Below, in pieces: positions 16,065-24,550 of a stretch of 64,000 nucleotides of DNA; position 1 is the stretch's first letter; the number at the start of each line of letters is the position of its first letter. Both the position numbers and the translations under genes were made by a program. Source of the stretch: an uncultured Sphingomonadaceae bacterium (GTDB lineage: Bacteria; Pseudomonadota; Alphaproteobacteria; Sphingomonadales; Sphingomonadaceae); assembly GCA_947493215.1 (NCBI GenBank), contig CANLQE010000002.1, positions 1-64,000 of the forward strand, in the 5' to 3' direction. A model generated the notes under the pieces. The model searched no databases. It worked only from the letters and a program-made list of their open reading frames with translations, and had not been told where the DNA came from.

Positions 16065-16284
16065 GATGGTGGTTCCTTTAATTGATCGATTAACGTCTGA
16101 CTATCATAGGTCGGTGCCAAGGTTCAATGATCCGCTTGTCCAAAGATGCAAAAAATAATTGGCCATGTGGGCAGGCCGCAGATTCCGTAACGGCAAGTCA
16201 ATATATTGCTGGAATCGATTGACGGCCAATTCGCGCTGAGCCTATGTTCTCAAAAAAAATAACCCGAAAACAGGAGCCCAGAGG
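16065..16284. promoter_or_regulatory. Divergent promoter region with palindrome
   Basis: This 220-base gap separates the leftward dehydrogenase set from the rightward SDR-transporter set and must hold both promoters. TTAATTGATCGATTAA (16078-16093) is a near-perfect palindrome 14 bases before the leftward ATG and could be an operator. An A-run and AACAGGAG ribosome site precede the rightward ATG at 16285. Core promoter elements are not clear enough to place. Confidence 0.35.
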
Positions 16285-17121
16285 ATGCGATTTGAAGGCA
16301 AAACCGTTGTGATAACGGGCGGCTCATCGGGAATTGGGCGCGGGACGGTCGACTTGTTTTTAGGCGAAGGCGCGAACGTTGTCATGGGCGATATAGATGC
16401 TGACGAAGGCACCGCGATGATGTCTGCATTGGGCGACAAATTTTATTTCAAGAAATGCGATGTTACCAAAGAAGATCAAGTCAAAGCGCTGATGGACTAT
16501 GCTGCGGACAAAACCGGCGGGATTGATATTGTCTTTAACAATGCAGGTGCTGGCGGCTCACGCGATGCGATAGATGAGATTACCGGTGATGACTGGGACT
16601 TCGCAATGGCATTGCTGCTCAAGTCGGTCGCTATGGGTATCCGGCATGCAGCACCACATCTAAAAAAGCGTGGCGGTGGAGCGATAATTAATACAGCTTC
16701 GGTTTGCGCCTTCCAAGCGGGCTTTGGGCCTGTTGCCTATTCGACAGCCAAGGCTGGCGTTCTGCATCTTACCAAATTGGCGGCGGCTGAGTTAGCGCAA
16801 TATCAAATTCGGGTGAACGCTATTTGCCCAGGTTTTATTCAAACCAATATCTTTGCAACGACCCTTGGTGCGAATGATGAAGAGAAGAACCAAATAAATA
16901 CGGCCTTGGGACAAGTGGCGGCGGGCATTCAACCGGTAGCGCGTCCCGGCATTCCTAATGATATTGCCGAAACAGTTGCCTATTTTGCATCGGATGCTGC
17001 TGGCTTTGTCACCGGTACACATTTACTCGTAGATGGTGGCTTGTTGGTTGGCAGTCAGGCGAGCTGGGACCCCGAAATACCGGGCATGCTCGACGCCCTA
17101 TTGCCAGAGTCTCTCAAATGA
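16285..17121 (+). CDS. SDR family oxidoreductase
   Basis: 278 residues. TGGSSGIGRG (cofactor binding), FNNAGAGG, catalytic Ser/Tyr/Lys in INTASVCAFQAG...VAYSTAKAG and VDGGLLVGS near the C-terminus place it in the classical SDR family. A C-terminal extension of about 20 residues (PEIPGMLDALLPESLK) resembles substrate-loop tails of sphingomonad SDRs. The stop overlaps the ATG of the MFS carrier gene (ATGA), so the two are translationally coupled. Probably NAD-dependent oxidation of a hydroxylated intermediate. Confidence 0.88.
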   Translation: MRFEGKTVVITGGSSGIGRGTVDLFLGEGANVVMGDIDADEGTAMMSALGDKFYFKKCDVTKEDQVKALMDYAADKTGGIDIVFNNAGAGGSRDAIDEITGDDWDFAMALLLKSVAMGIRHAAPHLKKRGGGAIINTASVCAFQAGFGPVAYSTAKAGVLHLTKLAAAELAQYQIRVNAICPGFIQTNIFATTLGANDEEKNQINTALGQVAAGIQPVARPGIPNDIAETVAYFASDAAGFVTGTHLLVDGGLLVGSQASWDPEIPGMLDALLPESLK

Positions 17122-18548
17122 GCGTGGTTGCCGAACCGCTCCCGACCAGAACCAAATTGCTTTATGGCTCGGGGTCTATTGCCTATGGGATAAAAGATAA
17201 CGGTTTCGCGACTTTTTTGCTTTTCTACTACGAGCAAGTTGTCGGGCTGAGCGCGGATCTGGTGGGCCTTGCCATAGCACTCGCCTTGATCGCTGACGCT
17301 TTTATCGACCCCGCTGTTGGGCAAATGAGTGACAGAACGCGCACCCGAATCGGTAGGAGACATCCTTGGTTATATGGCGCGGCGCTGCCCATCGTCATCG
17401 CGTGGATATTCTTGTGGCATCCGCCCGAAGCGAGTCCGACTATAGTGTTTTTCTATCTGTTTGGCGTGGCGATGGCCGTCCGGATGGCATTTTCCGCCTT
17501 TGAAGTTCCGGCTTTAGCGTTGCTGCCTGAACTGAGCCGCGATTATCATGATCGAACAGGCATCATGCGCTTTCGATTCCTTTTTGGCTGGGCCAGCGGC
17601 CTTTCGATCATGTTCCTCGCCTATGCGATTTTCTTAGTTCCAAGCGAAGACTATCCTGTTGGGCTGCTCAATAAAGACGGTTACCAAAACTACGCTATCC
17701 TCGGCGCGATTATAATGCTGTCAGCTGTTTTAATCTCGGCACTAGGAACCCACAAGCGTGTGGTCGGAGATTATCGGCGCCAAAAGAGCCATCCGCCAAC
17801 GGCCGAGACTATGGGCCAGATCATGGAAACTTTCCGCTATCGGCCTTTCCTACTGCTCATGCTCGCGGGTGTCTTTGCATTTACGAACCAATGGCTTGTA
17901 TTTGCTTTATCGCCCTATCTCTTCACCCATGTATGGGAATTCCGTCAACCCGATTTCACTGCCTATTCTCTCACCCTGTTCGTCGCCGCAGTCGGGGCGT
18001 TTTTGGTGGTCACACCAATCTCCAAACGGCTTGGCAAAGCCAAAGCGGCATCATATCTAACGCTTGCCGCCTTGTTTATCGGCACAGCGCCATATTGGTT
18101 GCGAATGGTCGATATTTTTCCGGCACCGGGCGACGCCAGGATGCTGCCCATTCTCTTTACCCTCCTTGTCGTTGCCACAGCGTCAAGCATCTCTGCCATG
18201 ATCCTGACAATGTCCATGATCGCCGACGTTACTGATCAGCATGAATTTGACACCGGTCAAAGGAGCGAGGGCCTGTTTTCGTCGGGAATGTTCTTCATGC
18301 AGAAAGTGGTCAATGGCATCGGAATTTTGCTGGCAAGTCAGATTATCTCGATCATTCAGATGCCCAAAAACGCAACGCCGGGCTCTGTTGATCCCGCCAT
18401 TGTCGACAATCTAGCATTAATCTATGTTCTTTTGGCCACGGTGATCGCCCTGATTGGCGCTTGGGCGTACACAAAATTTCCGCTCGGCGAAAAAGATCAT
18501 GAAAACAGGTTGGCTAATGCCCAGTTGAACAACCAAGCCGCGGAATAA
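17118..18548 (+). CDS. MFS transporter, GPH/MelB-like
   Basis: 476 residues with about 12 hydrophobic segments. The N-terminus LLYGSGSIAYGIKDNGFATFLLFYYEQVVGL and the loop motif DAFIDPAVGQMSDRTRTRIGRRHPW (starts about residue 56) are diagnostic of the glycoside-pentoside-hexuronide (MFS_2) group, with the Asp that coordinates the cation in MelB-like carriers. In sphingomonads these carriers are frequent in catabolic clusters for non-sugar compounds, so the substrate need not be a sugar. Coupled to the upstream SDR by a 4-base overlap. Confidence 0.88.
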   Translation: MSVVAEPLPTRTKLLYGSGSIAYGIKDNGFATFLLFYYEQVVGLSADLVGLAIALALIADAFIDPAVGQMSDRTRTRIGRRHPWLYGAALPIVIAWIFLWHPPEASPTIVFFYLFGVAMAVRMAFSAFEVPALALLPELSRDYHDRTGIMRFRFLFGWASGLSIMFLAYAIFLVPSEDYPVGLLNKDGYQNYAILGAIIMLSAVLISALGTHKRVVGDYRRQKSHPPTAETMGQIMETFRYRPFLLLMLAGVFAFTNQWLVFALSPYLFTHVWEFRQPDFTAYSLTLFVAAVGAFLVVTPISKRLGKAKAASYLTLAALFIGTAPYWLRMVDIFPAPGDARMLPILFTLLVVATASSISAMILTMSMIADVTDQHEFDTGQRSEGLFSSGMFFMQKVVNGIGILLASQIISIIQMPKNATPGSVDPAIVDNLALIYVLLATVIALIGAWAYTKFPLGEKDHENRLANAQLNNQAAE

Positions 18549-18647
18549 ATCTGCCCTTATCGGCACGTTTCCCGTGGCAAAGCGCTATCGGCTCTGATAA
18601 GTTAATCGCATAGTTAAATCGAGAATCTTTCAAAAAGGGATATAGGC

Positions 18648-19949
18648 ATGGATTTTGATCTCACCGAAAAGCAGGAATATTGGCGCAATCAGGTGCGCGA
18701 GCATATTGAGAATCATGTCCGTCCCAGAGTCGCCGACTACCAGGCCGAAGACGAATCCGGAGATCGCTGGAAAGTCCTTCAGGTTGTTGAAGAAGAAAAA
18801 GCCAAGGCGAAAGAAAAAGGCATCTGGAACCTTTTCATGCCACCAGCCAACCCTAATTTGACGCATATCGATGATGTATTTCAGTTTGAAGGCCCCGGCC
18901 TGACCAATCTTGAATATGCCTTATGTGCCGAAGAAATGGGTCGCGTTGGCTTTTCATCGGAAGTATTTAACTGCTCTGCGCCCGATACCGGCAATATGGA
19001 AGTGTTCCATCGCTATGGTACGCTGGAGCAGAAAGAACAGTATCTGCGTCCCTTGATGAATGGCGAAATTCGTTCTGCCTTCCTGATGACCGAACCGGCG
19101 GTTGCTTCTTCGGATGCGACCAACATCGAAACCGCTATCGTTCGCGATGGCGATGAATATGTTATCAATGGCCGCAAATGGTGGTCCTCCGGCCTTGGCG
19201 ATCCGCGCTGTAAAATCGCTATTGTCATGGGCAAGACGACATTTGAAGGCAGCCGTTATACACAGCAGTCCCAAATCCTGATGCCAACTGATGCACCGGG
19301 CGTAAAAATCATCCGCCATCTTCCTGTCTTCGGATATGACGATGCACCGCATGGTCATATGGAAGTCGAAATGAAAGATGTTCGCGTGCCAGCATCCAAC
19401 ATCCTATTGGGTGAAGGCCGTGGGTTTGAAATCGCACAGGGCCGCCTTGGGCCTGGCCGTATTCATCACTGCATGCGTACCATCGGTGTTGCGGAAGAGG
19501 CGCTGGAAAAAATGGTCAAGCGCCTGCAATCACGCATCGCCTTTGGCAAACGTATTTCCGAACATAGCGTTTGGGATGAGCGGGTTGCACGGGCGCGTAT
19601 CGACATTGACATGAGCCGTCTGCTTTGCCTGAAAGCGGCCGATATGATGGACAAGGTCGGCAATAAATATGCCAAGGCTGAAATCGCAATGATCAAGGTT
19701 CAGGCTCCTAATATGGCTCTGAAAATCATTGATGATGCGATCCAAGCCCATGGCGGCGGCGGCGTCAGCAACGACTATGGCCTTGCCAGCGCTTATGCAC
19801 ATCAACGCACTCTGCGTCTCGCGGATGGTCCAGATGAAGTTCACAACCGGACTGTCGCTAAGATGGAATATGGCAAATATGCCGAAACAGCCGATGGCAG
19901 CAAAATGAAGGAAGAATTTTCTTCAGGTGATCTAGCCGTTACGCGATAG
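18648..19949 (+). CDS. Acyl-CoA dehydrogenase, ACAD10/11 and LvaC-like
   Basis: 433 residues. [16 protein letters not shown] (starts about residue 108), [18 protein letters not shown] (starts about 144) and [19 protein letters not shown] (starts about 168) follow closely the wording of mammalian ACAD10/ACAD11 and bacterial LvaC-type dehydrogenases. In those systems a kinase first phosphorylates a 4-hydroxyacyl-CoA and the dehydrogenase domain completes conversion to a 3-hydroxyacyl-CoA (established for levulinate catabolism in Pseudomonas and for ACAD10/11). An APH-type kinase gene lies two genes downstream. Preceded by an AAGGGA-type site. Confidence 0.9.
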   Translation: MDFDLTEKQEYWRNQVREHIENHVRPRVADYQAEDESGDRWKVLQVVEEEKAKAKEKGIWNLFMPPANPNLTHIDDVFQFEGPGLTNLEYALCAEEMGRVGFSSEVFNCSAPDTGNMEVFHRYGTLEQKEQYLRPLMNGEIRSAFLMTEPAVASSDATNIETAIVRDGDEYVINGRKWWSSGLGDPRCKIAIVMGKTTFEGSRYTQQSQILMPTDAPGVKIIRHLPVFGYDDAPHGHMEVEMKDVRVPASNILLGEGRGFEIAQGRLGPGRIHHCMRTIGVAEEALEKMVKRLQSRIAFGKRISEHSVWDERVARARIDIDMSRLLCLKAADMMDKVGNKYAKAEIAMIKVQAPNMALKIIDDAIQAHGGGGVSNDYGLASAYAHQRTLRLADGPDEVHNRTVAKMEYGKYAETADGSKMKEEFSSGDLAVTR

Positions 19950-19964
19950 AAAAGGATCGGATAC

Positions 19965-21050
19965 ATGAAAGCAGCAGTCCTGGTTGAAGCGGGAAAACCG
20001 CTCGAAATTGAAGAAGTTACTATCTCCAAGCCGGGTCCGCATGAGGTGCTAATCCGAACGGCCGCGTGCGGGCTATGCCATTCGGATCTGCACTTTATTG
20101 ATGGCAGCTATCCGCATCCCTTACCCGCGATACCCGGGCATGAAGCGGCCGGTATTGTCGAAGCCATTGGTAGCGAAGTACGTACGGTGGCCGTCGGCGA
20201 CGCAGTGGTTTCCTGCTTGTCGGCTTTTTGCGGCCATTGCGAGTTTTGTGTTTCCGGCCGGATGTCACTGTGCCTGGGCGCAGACACTCGGCGTGCGGTG
20301 GAAGACGCTCCGCGTATCACACGGCCCGATGGATCAGCTGTGGCACAAATGCTCAATTTGTCCGCTTTTGCCGAACAAATGTTGATACATGAGCATGCTT
20401 GTGTGCGGATTGATCCTGATATGCCGCTTGATCGCGCCGCGGTTATCGGATGTGCAGTCACCACGGGCGCTGGAACAATATTCAATGCCTGCAATGTCAC
20501 TCCGGGAGAGACTGTCGCTGTTGTAGGCTGTGGCGGTGTTGGCTTGGCAACCATAAATGCCGCAAAAATTGCCGGTGCCGGTCGTATCATAGCCGCCGAC
20601 CCGATCCAGGAGAAACGCGAACTGGCGATCAAGCTCGGGGCAACCGATGTCGTTGACGCTTTGGCGGATGATGCAGCTGAACAAATTTTGGACCTGACAA
20701 AAGGCGGCGTTGATCACGCAATTGAAGCCGTCGGTCGTCCGGCATCGGGCGCCCTTGCGGTCGGATCGCTAAAGCGCGGCGGGACGGCAACGATCCTAGG
20801 CATGATGCCGCTAGACCATCAAGTCGGACTCAGCGCGATGGATTTGCTATCCGGTAAGAAATTGCAGGGCGTGTTGATGGGAGAAAATCGCTTCCCGGTA
20901 GACATACCGCGTCTTGTCGATTTCTACCTGCGCGGATTGCTGGATTTGGATAGCATTGTTGCCGAGACGATTCCACTTGAGCAAATTAATGACGGTTTTG
21001 AGAAAATGAAAAAAGGTGATGCGGCACGGTCCGTCATCACTTTTAACTAA
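19965..21050 (+). CDS. Zinc-dependent alcohol dehydrogenase
   Basis: 361 residues, MDR superfamily. Catalytic zinc ligands in CGLCHSDLHF (about residue 36) and GHEAAGIVE (about 60); structural zinc Cys cluster CGHCEFCVSGRMSLC (about 88-102). The Rossmann motif VVGCGGVGLA lies near 186. It resembles class III/AdhC-like enzymes. Placed 15 bases after the ACAD11-like dehydrogenase and 19 before the kinase, it is part of the same operon and may oxidise an alcohol precursor or a hydroxy group of the degraded acid. Confidence 0.9.
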   Translation: MKAAVLVEAGKPLEIEEVTISKPGPHEVLIRTAACGLCHSDLHFIDGSYPHPLPAIPGHEAAGIVEAIGSEVRTVAVGDAVVSCLSAFCGHCEFCVSGRMSLCLGADTRRAVEDAPRITRPDGSAVAQMLNLSAFAEQMLIHEHACVRIDPDMPLDRAAVIGCAVTTGAGTIFNACNVTPGETVAVVGCGGVGLATINAAKIAGAGRIIAADPIQEKRELAIKLGATDVVDALADDAAEQILDLTKGGVDHAIEAVGRPASGALAVGSLKRGGTATILGMMPLDHQVGLSAMDLLSGKKLQGVLMGENRFPVDIPRLVDFYLRGLLDLDSIVAETIPLEQINDGFEKMKKGDAARSVITFN

Positions 21051-21069
21051 ATAGGAAGAGGGAACTTCC

Positions 21070-22131
21070 ATGAACCCACAAGAAGACATGACCGGCACTA
21101 TGGCAGTGCCTGACAAGGACAAGCTGGACGAGGCAAGTCTGGCTAAATGGATGGATGCCAATGTCGAAGACTTCTCAGGTCCGATGACCATTACAAAGTT
21201 CAAAGGCGGCCAGTCCAACCCGACTTATAAAATCGAAACCCCCGGGGCAGATTATGTCCTGCGCAAAAAGCCGTTTGGGAAATTGTTACCATCTGCCCAT
21301 GCCGTTGATCGCGAATTTCGGGTTATAGCCGGACTTTACCCCGCTGATTTTCCTGTCGCGAAACCCTATGGCCTGTGTGACGATGATGATGTCATTGGCA
21401 CCATGTTTTATATTATGGGCATGGCCGATGGCCGAACGCTGTGGGACGGTACGTTGCCAGGCATGGAACCAGATGAGCGGCGCGCGATCTATTTTGAAAT
21501 GATCGACACGCTGGCAATGCTGCACAGCTATGACCCGGCAAAATTGGGGCTGGAAAGGCATGGCAAACCAGGCAATTATTGCGAGCGCCAGATTTCCCGG
21601 TGGACGCAGCAATATAAGCTGTCCGAGATCGACAAAATTCCGGAAATGGACCAGCTGATCGAATGGTTGACCAAGACTATTCCCGAACAAAAAAGCTTTG
21701 GCATTGTCCATGGTGATTTCCGGCTCGACAATATGATTTTTTCTCATGACGAACCCAAAGTCATTGCCGTACTGGATTGGGAATTATCGACGCTAGGTGA
21801 TCCCATTGCCGATTTCGCTTATTGGCTAATGGCTTATGAGATGGAGCCAGAGGGCCGTAGCGGTTTGAAAGGCGTTGATCTAGCAGCGCTGGGCATACCA
21901 TCTCGCGAAGAAGCAATTGCCCGCTATTGCGAGAAGTCCGGTATTGATGAATTGCCACCAATGGACTGGTATCTCGCATATAATCTATTCAGAATTGCCG
22001 CGATTTTGCAGGGCATTCAGAAGCGTGTAGTAGATGGTACAGCTAATAGCGCAGCGGCGGGCGAAATGTCTGACCGCGTCACACCATTAGCGCAAGCGGG
22101 ATGGGAAGCAGCGAAACGCGCTGGCGCATAA
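21070..22131 (+). CDS. APH-family phosphotransferase, LvaA/ACAD11 kinase-like
   Basis: 353 residues, protein-kinase-like fold. [11 protein letters not shown] (glycine loop) and [20 protein letters not shown] (ATP-binding Lys region) are near-diagnostic of the kinase domains of ACAD10/11 and of LvaA, which phosphorylates 4-hydroxyacyl-CoA. Catalytic loop HGDFRLDN at residues 214-221 and the metal-binding LDWE at 235-238 are intact. In mammals this domain is fused to the dehydrogenase; here the two are separate genes in one operon. The next SDR starts 23 bases downstream. Confidence 0.88.
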   Translation: MNPQEDMTGTMAVPDKDKLDEASLAKWMDANVEDFSGPMTITKFKGGQSNPTYKIETPGADYVLRKKPFGKLLPSAHAVDREFRVIAGLYPADFPVAKPYGLCDDDDVIGTMFYIMGMADGRTLWDGTLPGMEPDERRAIYFEMIDTLAMLHSYDPAKLGLERHGKPGNYCERQISRWTQQYKLSEIDKIPEMDQLIEWLTKTIPEQKSFGIVHGDFRLDNMIFSHDEPKVIAVLDWELSTLGDPIADFAYWLMAYEMEPEGRSGLKGVDLAALGIPSREEAIARYCEKSGIDELPPMDWYLAYNLFRIAAILQGIQKRVVDGTANSAAAGEMSDRVTPLAQAGWEAAKRAGA

Positions 22132-22154
22132 ATTACTCAGACAGGAGCGAAAGC

Positions 22155-22949
22155 ATGGCGGACCTCAAAGATAAAGTAGCCATTGTTACAGGCGCTGGCA
22201 GCGGGATCGGACGCGCTTCTGCGCTGTTATTTGCCGAGCATGGTGCCAAGGTCATTGCCAGCGACCTTACCGACGCTGTTGAAGAGACCGCTAAGGGTTC
22301 TGAAGGTAACATCATCGCAATCAAAGCCGATGCAGGCTCAGAAGGCGATGTCGAAATGCTCGTCGAGGCTGCCGAGCAAAAATTTGGCGATCTCCATGTC
22401 TTTTTCGCCAATGCAGGCATTGGTGGCGGGTTTGAGGGTATCTTCGACAGCAGCGTGGCCGAATGGCAGGAAGTGTTACGCGTCAACCTCATCGGGCCAT
22501 TTCTGGCTGCCAAATATGCTGGCAAAGTCATTGCTGACAGCGGTCATGGCGGTTCGATTATCTGCACCGCCAGTGTTGCGGGTATCCGCTCTGGCGCTGG
22601 TGGCCCGGCTTATTCTGCCTCCAAGGCTGGCGTCATCAATCTGGTCAAGGTCGCGGCACAGCAATTTGCGACCGCCAATGTCCGCTGCAACGCCATTTGC
22701 CCGGGTATCACAGAGACCGGGATGACCCAGTTTATCTATGACAAAGCGCGGGAGAAAGGCAAAGAAGACCGGCTAGGTTATCTCAATCCGCTGCGCCGCG
22801 GGGCCAACCCAATTGAAATGGCAGAGGTCGCGCTCTTCCTGGCTTCCGACCGGTCATCCTATGTCAATGGACAGGCCATTGCCGTGGACGGCGGACTAAG
22901 CGCATCGCACCCGGTCACCCGTCAGGAATTTGGCCGAACAGCCGTTTAG
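22155..22949 (+). CDS. SDR family oxidoreductase
   Basis: 264 residues from the ATG at 22155 with AGGAGCGA 5-12 bases upstream; an in-frame start inside the kinase gene is less likely. [19 protein letters not shown], the Ser in [12 protein letters not shown] and YSASKAG form the SDR cofactor and catalytic set. In the LvaABCDE-type logic the product 3-hydroxyacyl-CoA must be oxidised before thiolysis, a job that this SDR could do (inference). Last gene of the rightward catabolic operon; converges on the secreted-protein gene at 22953. Confidence 0.88.
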   Translation: MADLKDKVAIVTGAGSGIGRASALLFAEHGAKVIASDLTDAVEETAKGSEGNIIAIKADAGSEGDVEMLVEAAEQKFGDLHVFFANAGIGGGFEGIFDSSVAEWQEVLRVNLIGPFLAAKYAGKVIADSGHGGSIICTASVAGIRSGAGGPAYSASKAGVINLVKVAAQQFATANVRCNAICPGITETGMTQFIYDKAREKGKEDRLGYLNPLRRGANPIEMAEVALFLASDRSSYVNGQAIAVDGGLSASHPVTRQEFGRTAV

Positions 22950-22952
22950 CGT

Positions 22953-23600
22953 CTAGTTCGCGAGAGCGAGTTCACCGTCGCCCAGTTGCACGAAATCCAC
23001 GCGGCCATCGGTCGCGCCACACAAAAATACACTTTGCGAGCTGCCAGATAATCCGCCTTCGACGCGCCAACCTGCGCCATCGCGGGCTACTGATTGTATT
23101 TCTGAAACCCGCGCATTGTTCCCGGCTTGCCGTTCAGCAGCGTTGGAACAGACGTTGATCGCAGTATCCATAGAGCCGGTGCCGCGATCGCTTCGGCTAT
23201 CAGACCGTCGATTATCATAGCGACGGTCGTCATTGCGCTGGTCATAGCGATAATCGCGATTATCAGATCGACTGTCCTGCTTATTCTTTGACGCTGCGCT
23301 AGCGATGGCAGCAATACCGCCAATGATCAAAACCCCTGCCAACACATCACCAGCGTCCACGCGGTTCCGGTGCCGGCGATAGCCGCGACCATAACCATAG
23401 CCGCGATAACCCCGATAGCCGCGCGAGCTGCGCCAACCTTCAGCTTTGTCGCTGTCGGCGCTCCAGCCAAGGCTCGCAATATCTATCGCGCTAACAGGCG
23501 CTGGTGCGGGATTAACCGGTGCTGCCATGGCTGGCGCAAATCCGGTAAAAACCAATGCCGTCGATGCAGCAATGGCGGATAATTTCTTTTGAAAATGCAT
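22953..23600 (-). CDS. Secreted Arg/Tyr/Gly-rich protein, paralogue 1
   Basis: 215 residues from the ATG at 23598-23600, which has an AGGGG site; the frame is open 16 codons further upstream without support. A signal peptide (cleavage near APAMAAP) is followed by RGYRGYRGYGYGRGYRR, then a small-residue-rich hydrophobic segment GDVLAGVLIIGGIAAIASA and an Asp/Arg/Tyr-rich linker. The C-terminal 70 residues with two Cys form a compact domain ending in FLCGATDGRVDFVQLG. The plan is the same as that of the next gene. Function unknown; probably envelope-associated. Confidence 0.7.
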   Translation of the reverse strand: MHFQKKLSAIAASTALVFTGFAPAMAAPVNPAPAPVSAIDIASLGWSADSDKAEGWRSSRGYRGYRGYGYGRGYRRHRNRVDAGDVLAGVLIIGGIAAIASAASKNKQDSRSDNRDYRYDQRNDDRRYDNRRSDSRSDRGTGSMDTAINVCSNAAERQAGNNARVSEIQSVARDGAGWRVEGGLSGSSQSVFLCGATDGRVDFVQLGDGELALAN

Positions 23601-23663
23601 AACAATACCCCTATTTTCAGCAGGTCCTGTGCCCCAGAATCTACTCATATACTATATATAGTT

Positions 23664-23696
23664 GGTCCAGCCTGTCACCAGGCTGAACCATTTTTT
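23664..23696 (+). terminator. Hairpin with T-run between paralogous genes
   Basis: GGTCCAGCCTG (23664-23674) and CAGGCTGAACC (23679-23689) form an 11-base stem with one mismatch around a TCAC loop, followed on the plus strand by TTTTTT (23691-23696). The U-run serves a rightward transcript, yet both flanking genes run leftward. It may also end the leftward paralogue 2 transcript without a good U-tract. Confidence 0.45.
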
Positions 23697-23709
23697 ACAT
23701 TTCGTAGGC

Positions 23710-24219
23710 TTACCTGCGATATTTCAGATTTTTCAGGCGTACTTCTGACACCCGTCTTCCGTCGACATAGCAAGTAAACTTGCCTCGATCATATCCGCGC
23801 CGATAGCCATTTTGGACAGCCAAACGGCCCTTGACCTTATAGCCGTAGCGGGTCCGCTCGACATCACGGATCTGGGTCACGTCGGCCCGGCCATAATAGC
23901 CCGCCTTACGTTCCGTCGCCCGCACACATTTGTTCACGGCCCGGCGCGAACTGATGCGTTTACCTTTGCGATAATTATTGTGGCGATAGTTGTTGTTGCG
24001 ATAATTGCGATCGTTGCGATAACCATCATTATAGGCATAGCGATCTTTTTTGCCCGAACTGGCAATAGCTGCAATGGCTCCGATAACAACGGCTCCGGCA
24101 ATCACTTCGCCGGCGCTGATACCACCCCGGTCATAATCTTTGGCCATGGCCGGTGTTGCAGAAACGGCCAACGCAGTTGCGGCAGCGGTTCCGATCATTG
24201 CTGTTTTAAGAGTATTCAT
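23710..24219 (-). CDS. Secreted Arg/Tyr-rich protein, paralogue 2
   Basis: 169 residues from the ATG at 24217-24219 (GTGGAG upstream is the ribosome site; an earlier in-frame GTG is less likely). Signal peptide with TPAMAKD cleavage region, hydrophobic small-residue segment GEVIAGAVVIGAIAAIAS, then a basic Arg/Asn/Tyr repeat region (RNDRNYRNNNYRHNNYRK) and a C-terminal domain with two Cys (NKCVRATERKAG, FTCYVDGRR). The segment order and the hydrophobic motif match the neighbouring gene at 22953-23600, so they are tandem paralogues. Strongly basic; possibly binds the cell wall, nucleic acid or membrane. Function unknown. Confidence 0.7.
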   Translation of the reverse strand: MNTLKTAMIGTAAATALAVSATPAMAKDYDRGGISAGEVIAGAVVIGAIAAIASSGKKDRYAYNDGYRNDRNYRNNNYRHNNYRKGKRISSRRAVNKCVRATERKAGYYGRADVTQIRDVERTRYGYKVKGRLAVQNGYRRGYDRGKFTCYVDGRRVSEVRLKNLKYRR

Positions 24220-24550
24220 CTCCACTTTCCTTTCAAACTACCCGAGAACCATTTTCCGAGCTTGTGACACTCTTTTAGGGGATGGCGGTTGAGTGGAGAC
24301 TGAACTCCCTTGTCAGGAGCTGTTCAGGTTAGTAGCCACTTTTATGAACGACATAAATCCCTGTTTTCCGGGATATAGTTGCGAAGTGGACAAATTGGAC
24401 GCTTCCCTATGGGCGTCCGCGCTGCAGTGGTTTTCCATGACAATCGAGAATAAAATCGTCTGATTCATTAAGCACATCGATAGGGCTTGCGATCCAAAAC
24501 AAGCCGGAGATATTTCCATCCCCGGCCTTCAGTTATAATTTTTGGATTGC
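24220..24550. other. Intergenic stretch without a gene
   Basis: About 330 bases with no coding signal. It contains a 6-base inverted repeat GGACGC/GCGTCC (24397-24402 and 24413-24418), the motif GGACAAATTGGAC (24388-24400) that resembles a site on the far side of the TonB receptor gene, and a probable terminator for that gene (24496-24530). The promoter of paralogue 2 must lie near 24230-24290. Confidence 0.35.
24496..24530 (-). terminator. Probable terminator of the TonB receptor gene
   Basis: On the minus strand GGCCGG and CCGGC pair around a 14-base loop (GCCGG 24503-24507 with CCGGC 24522-24526), followed by TTGTTTTGG. It begins about 25 bases after the receptor's stop. The stem is short and the U-run is interrupted, so confidence is moderate. 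Confidence 0.4.
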
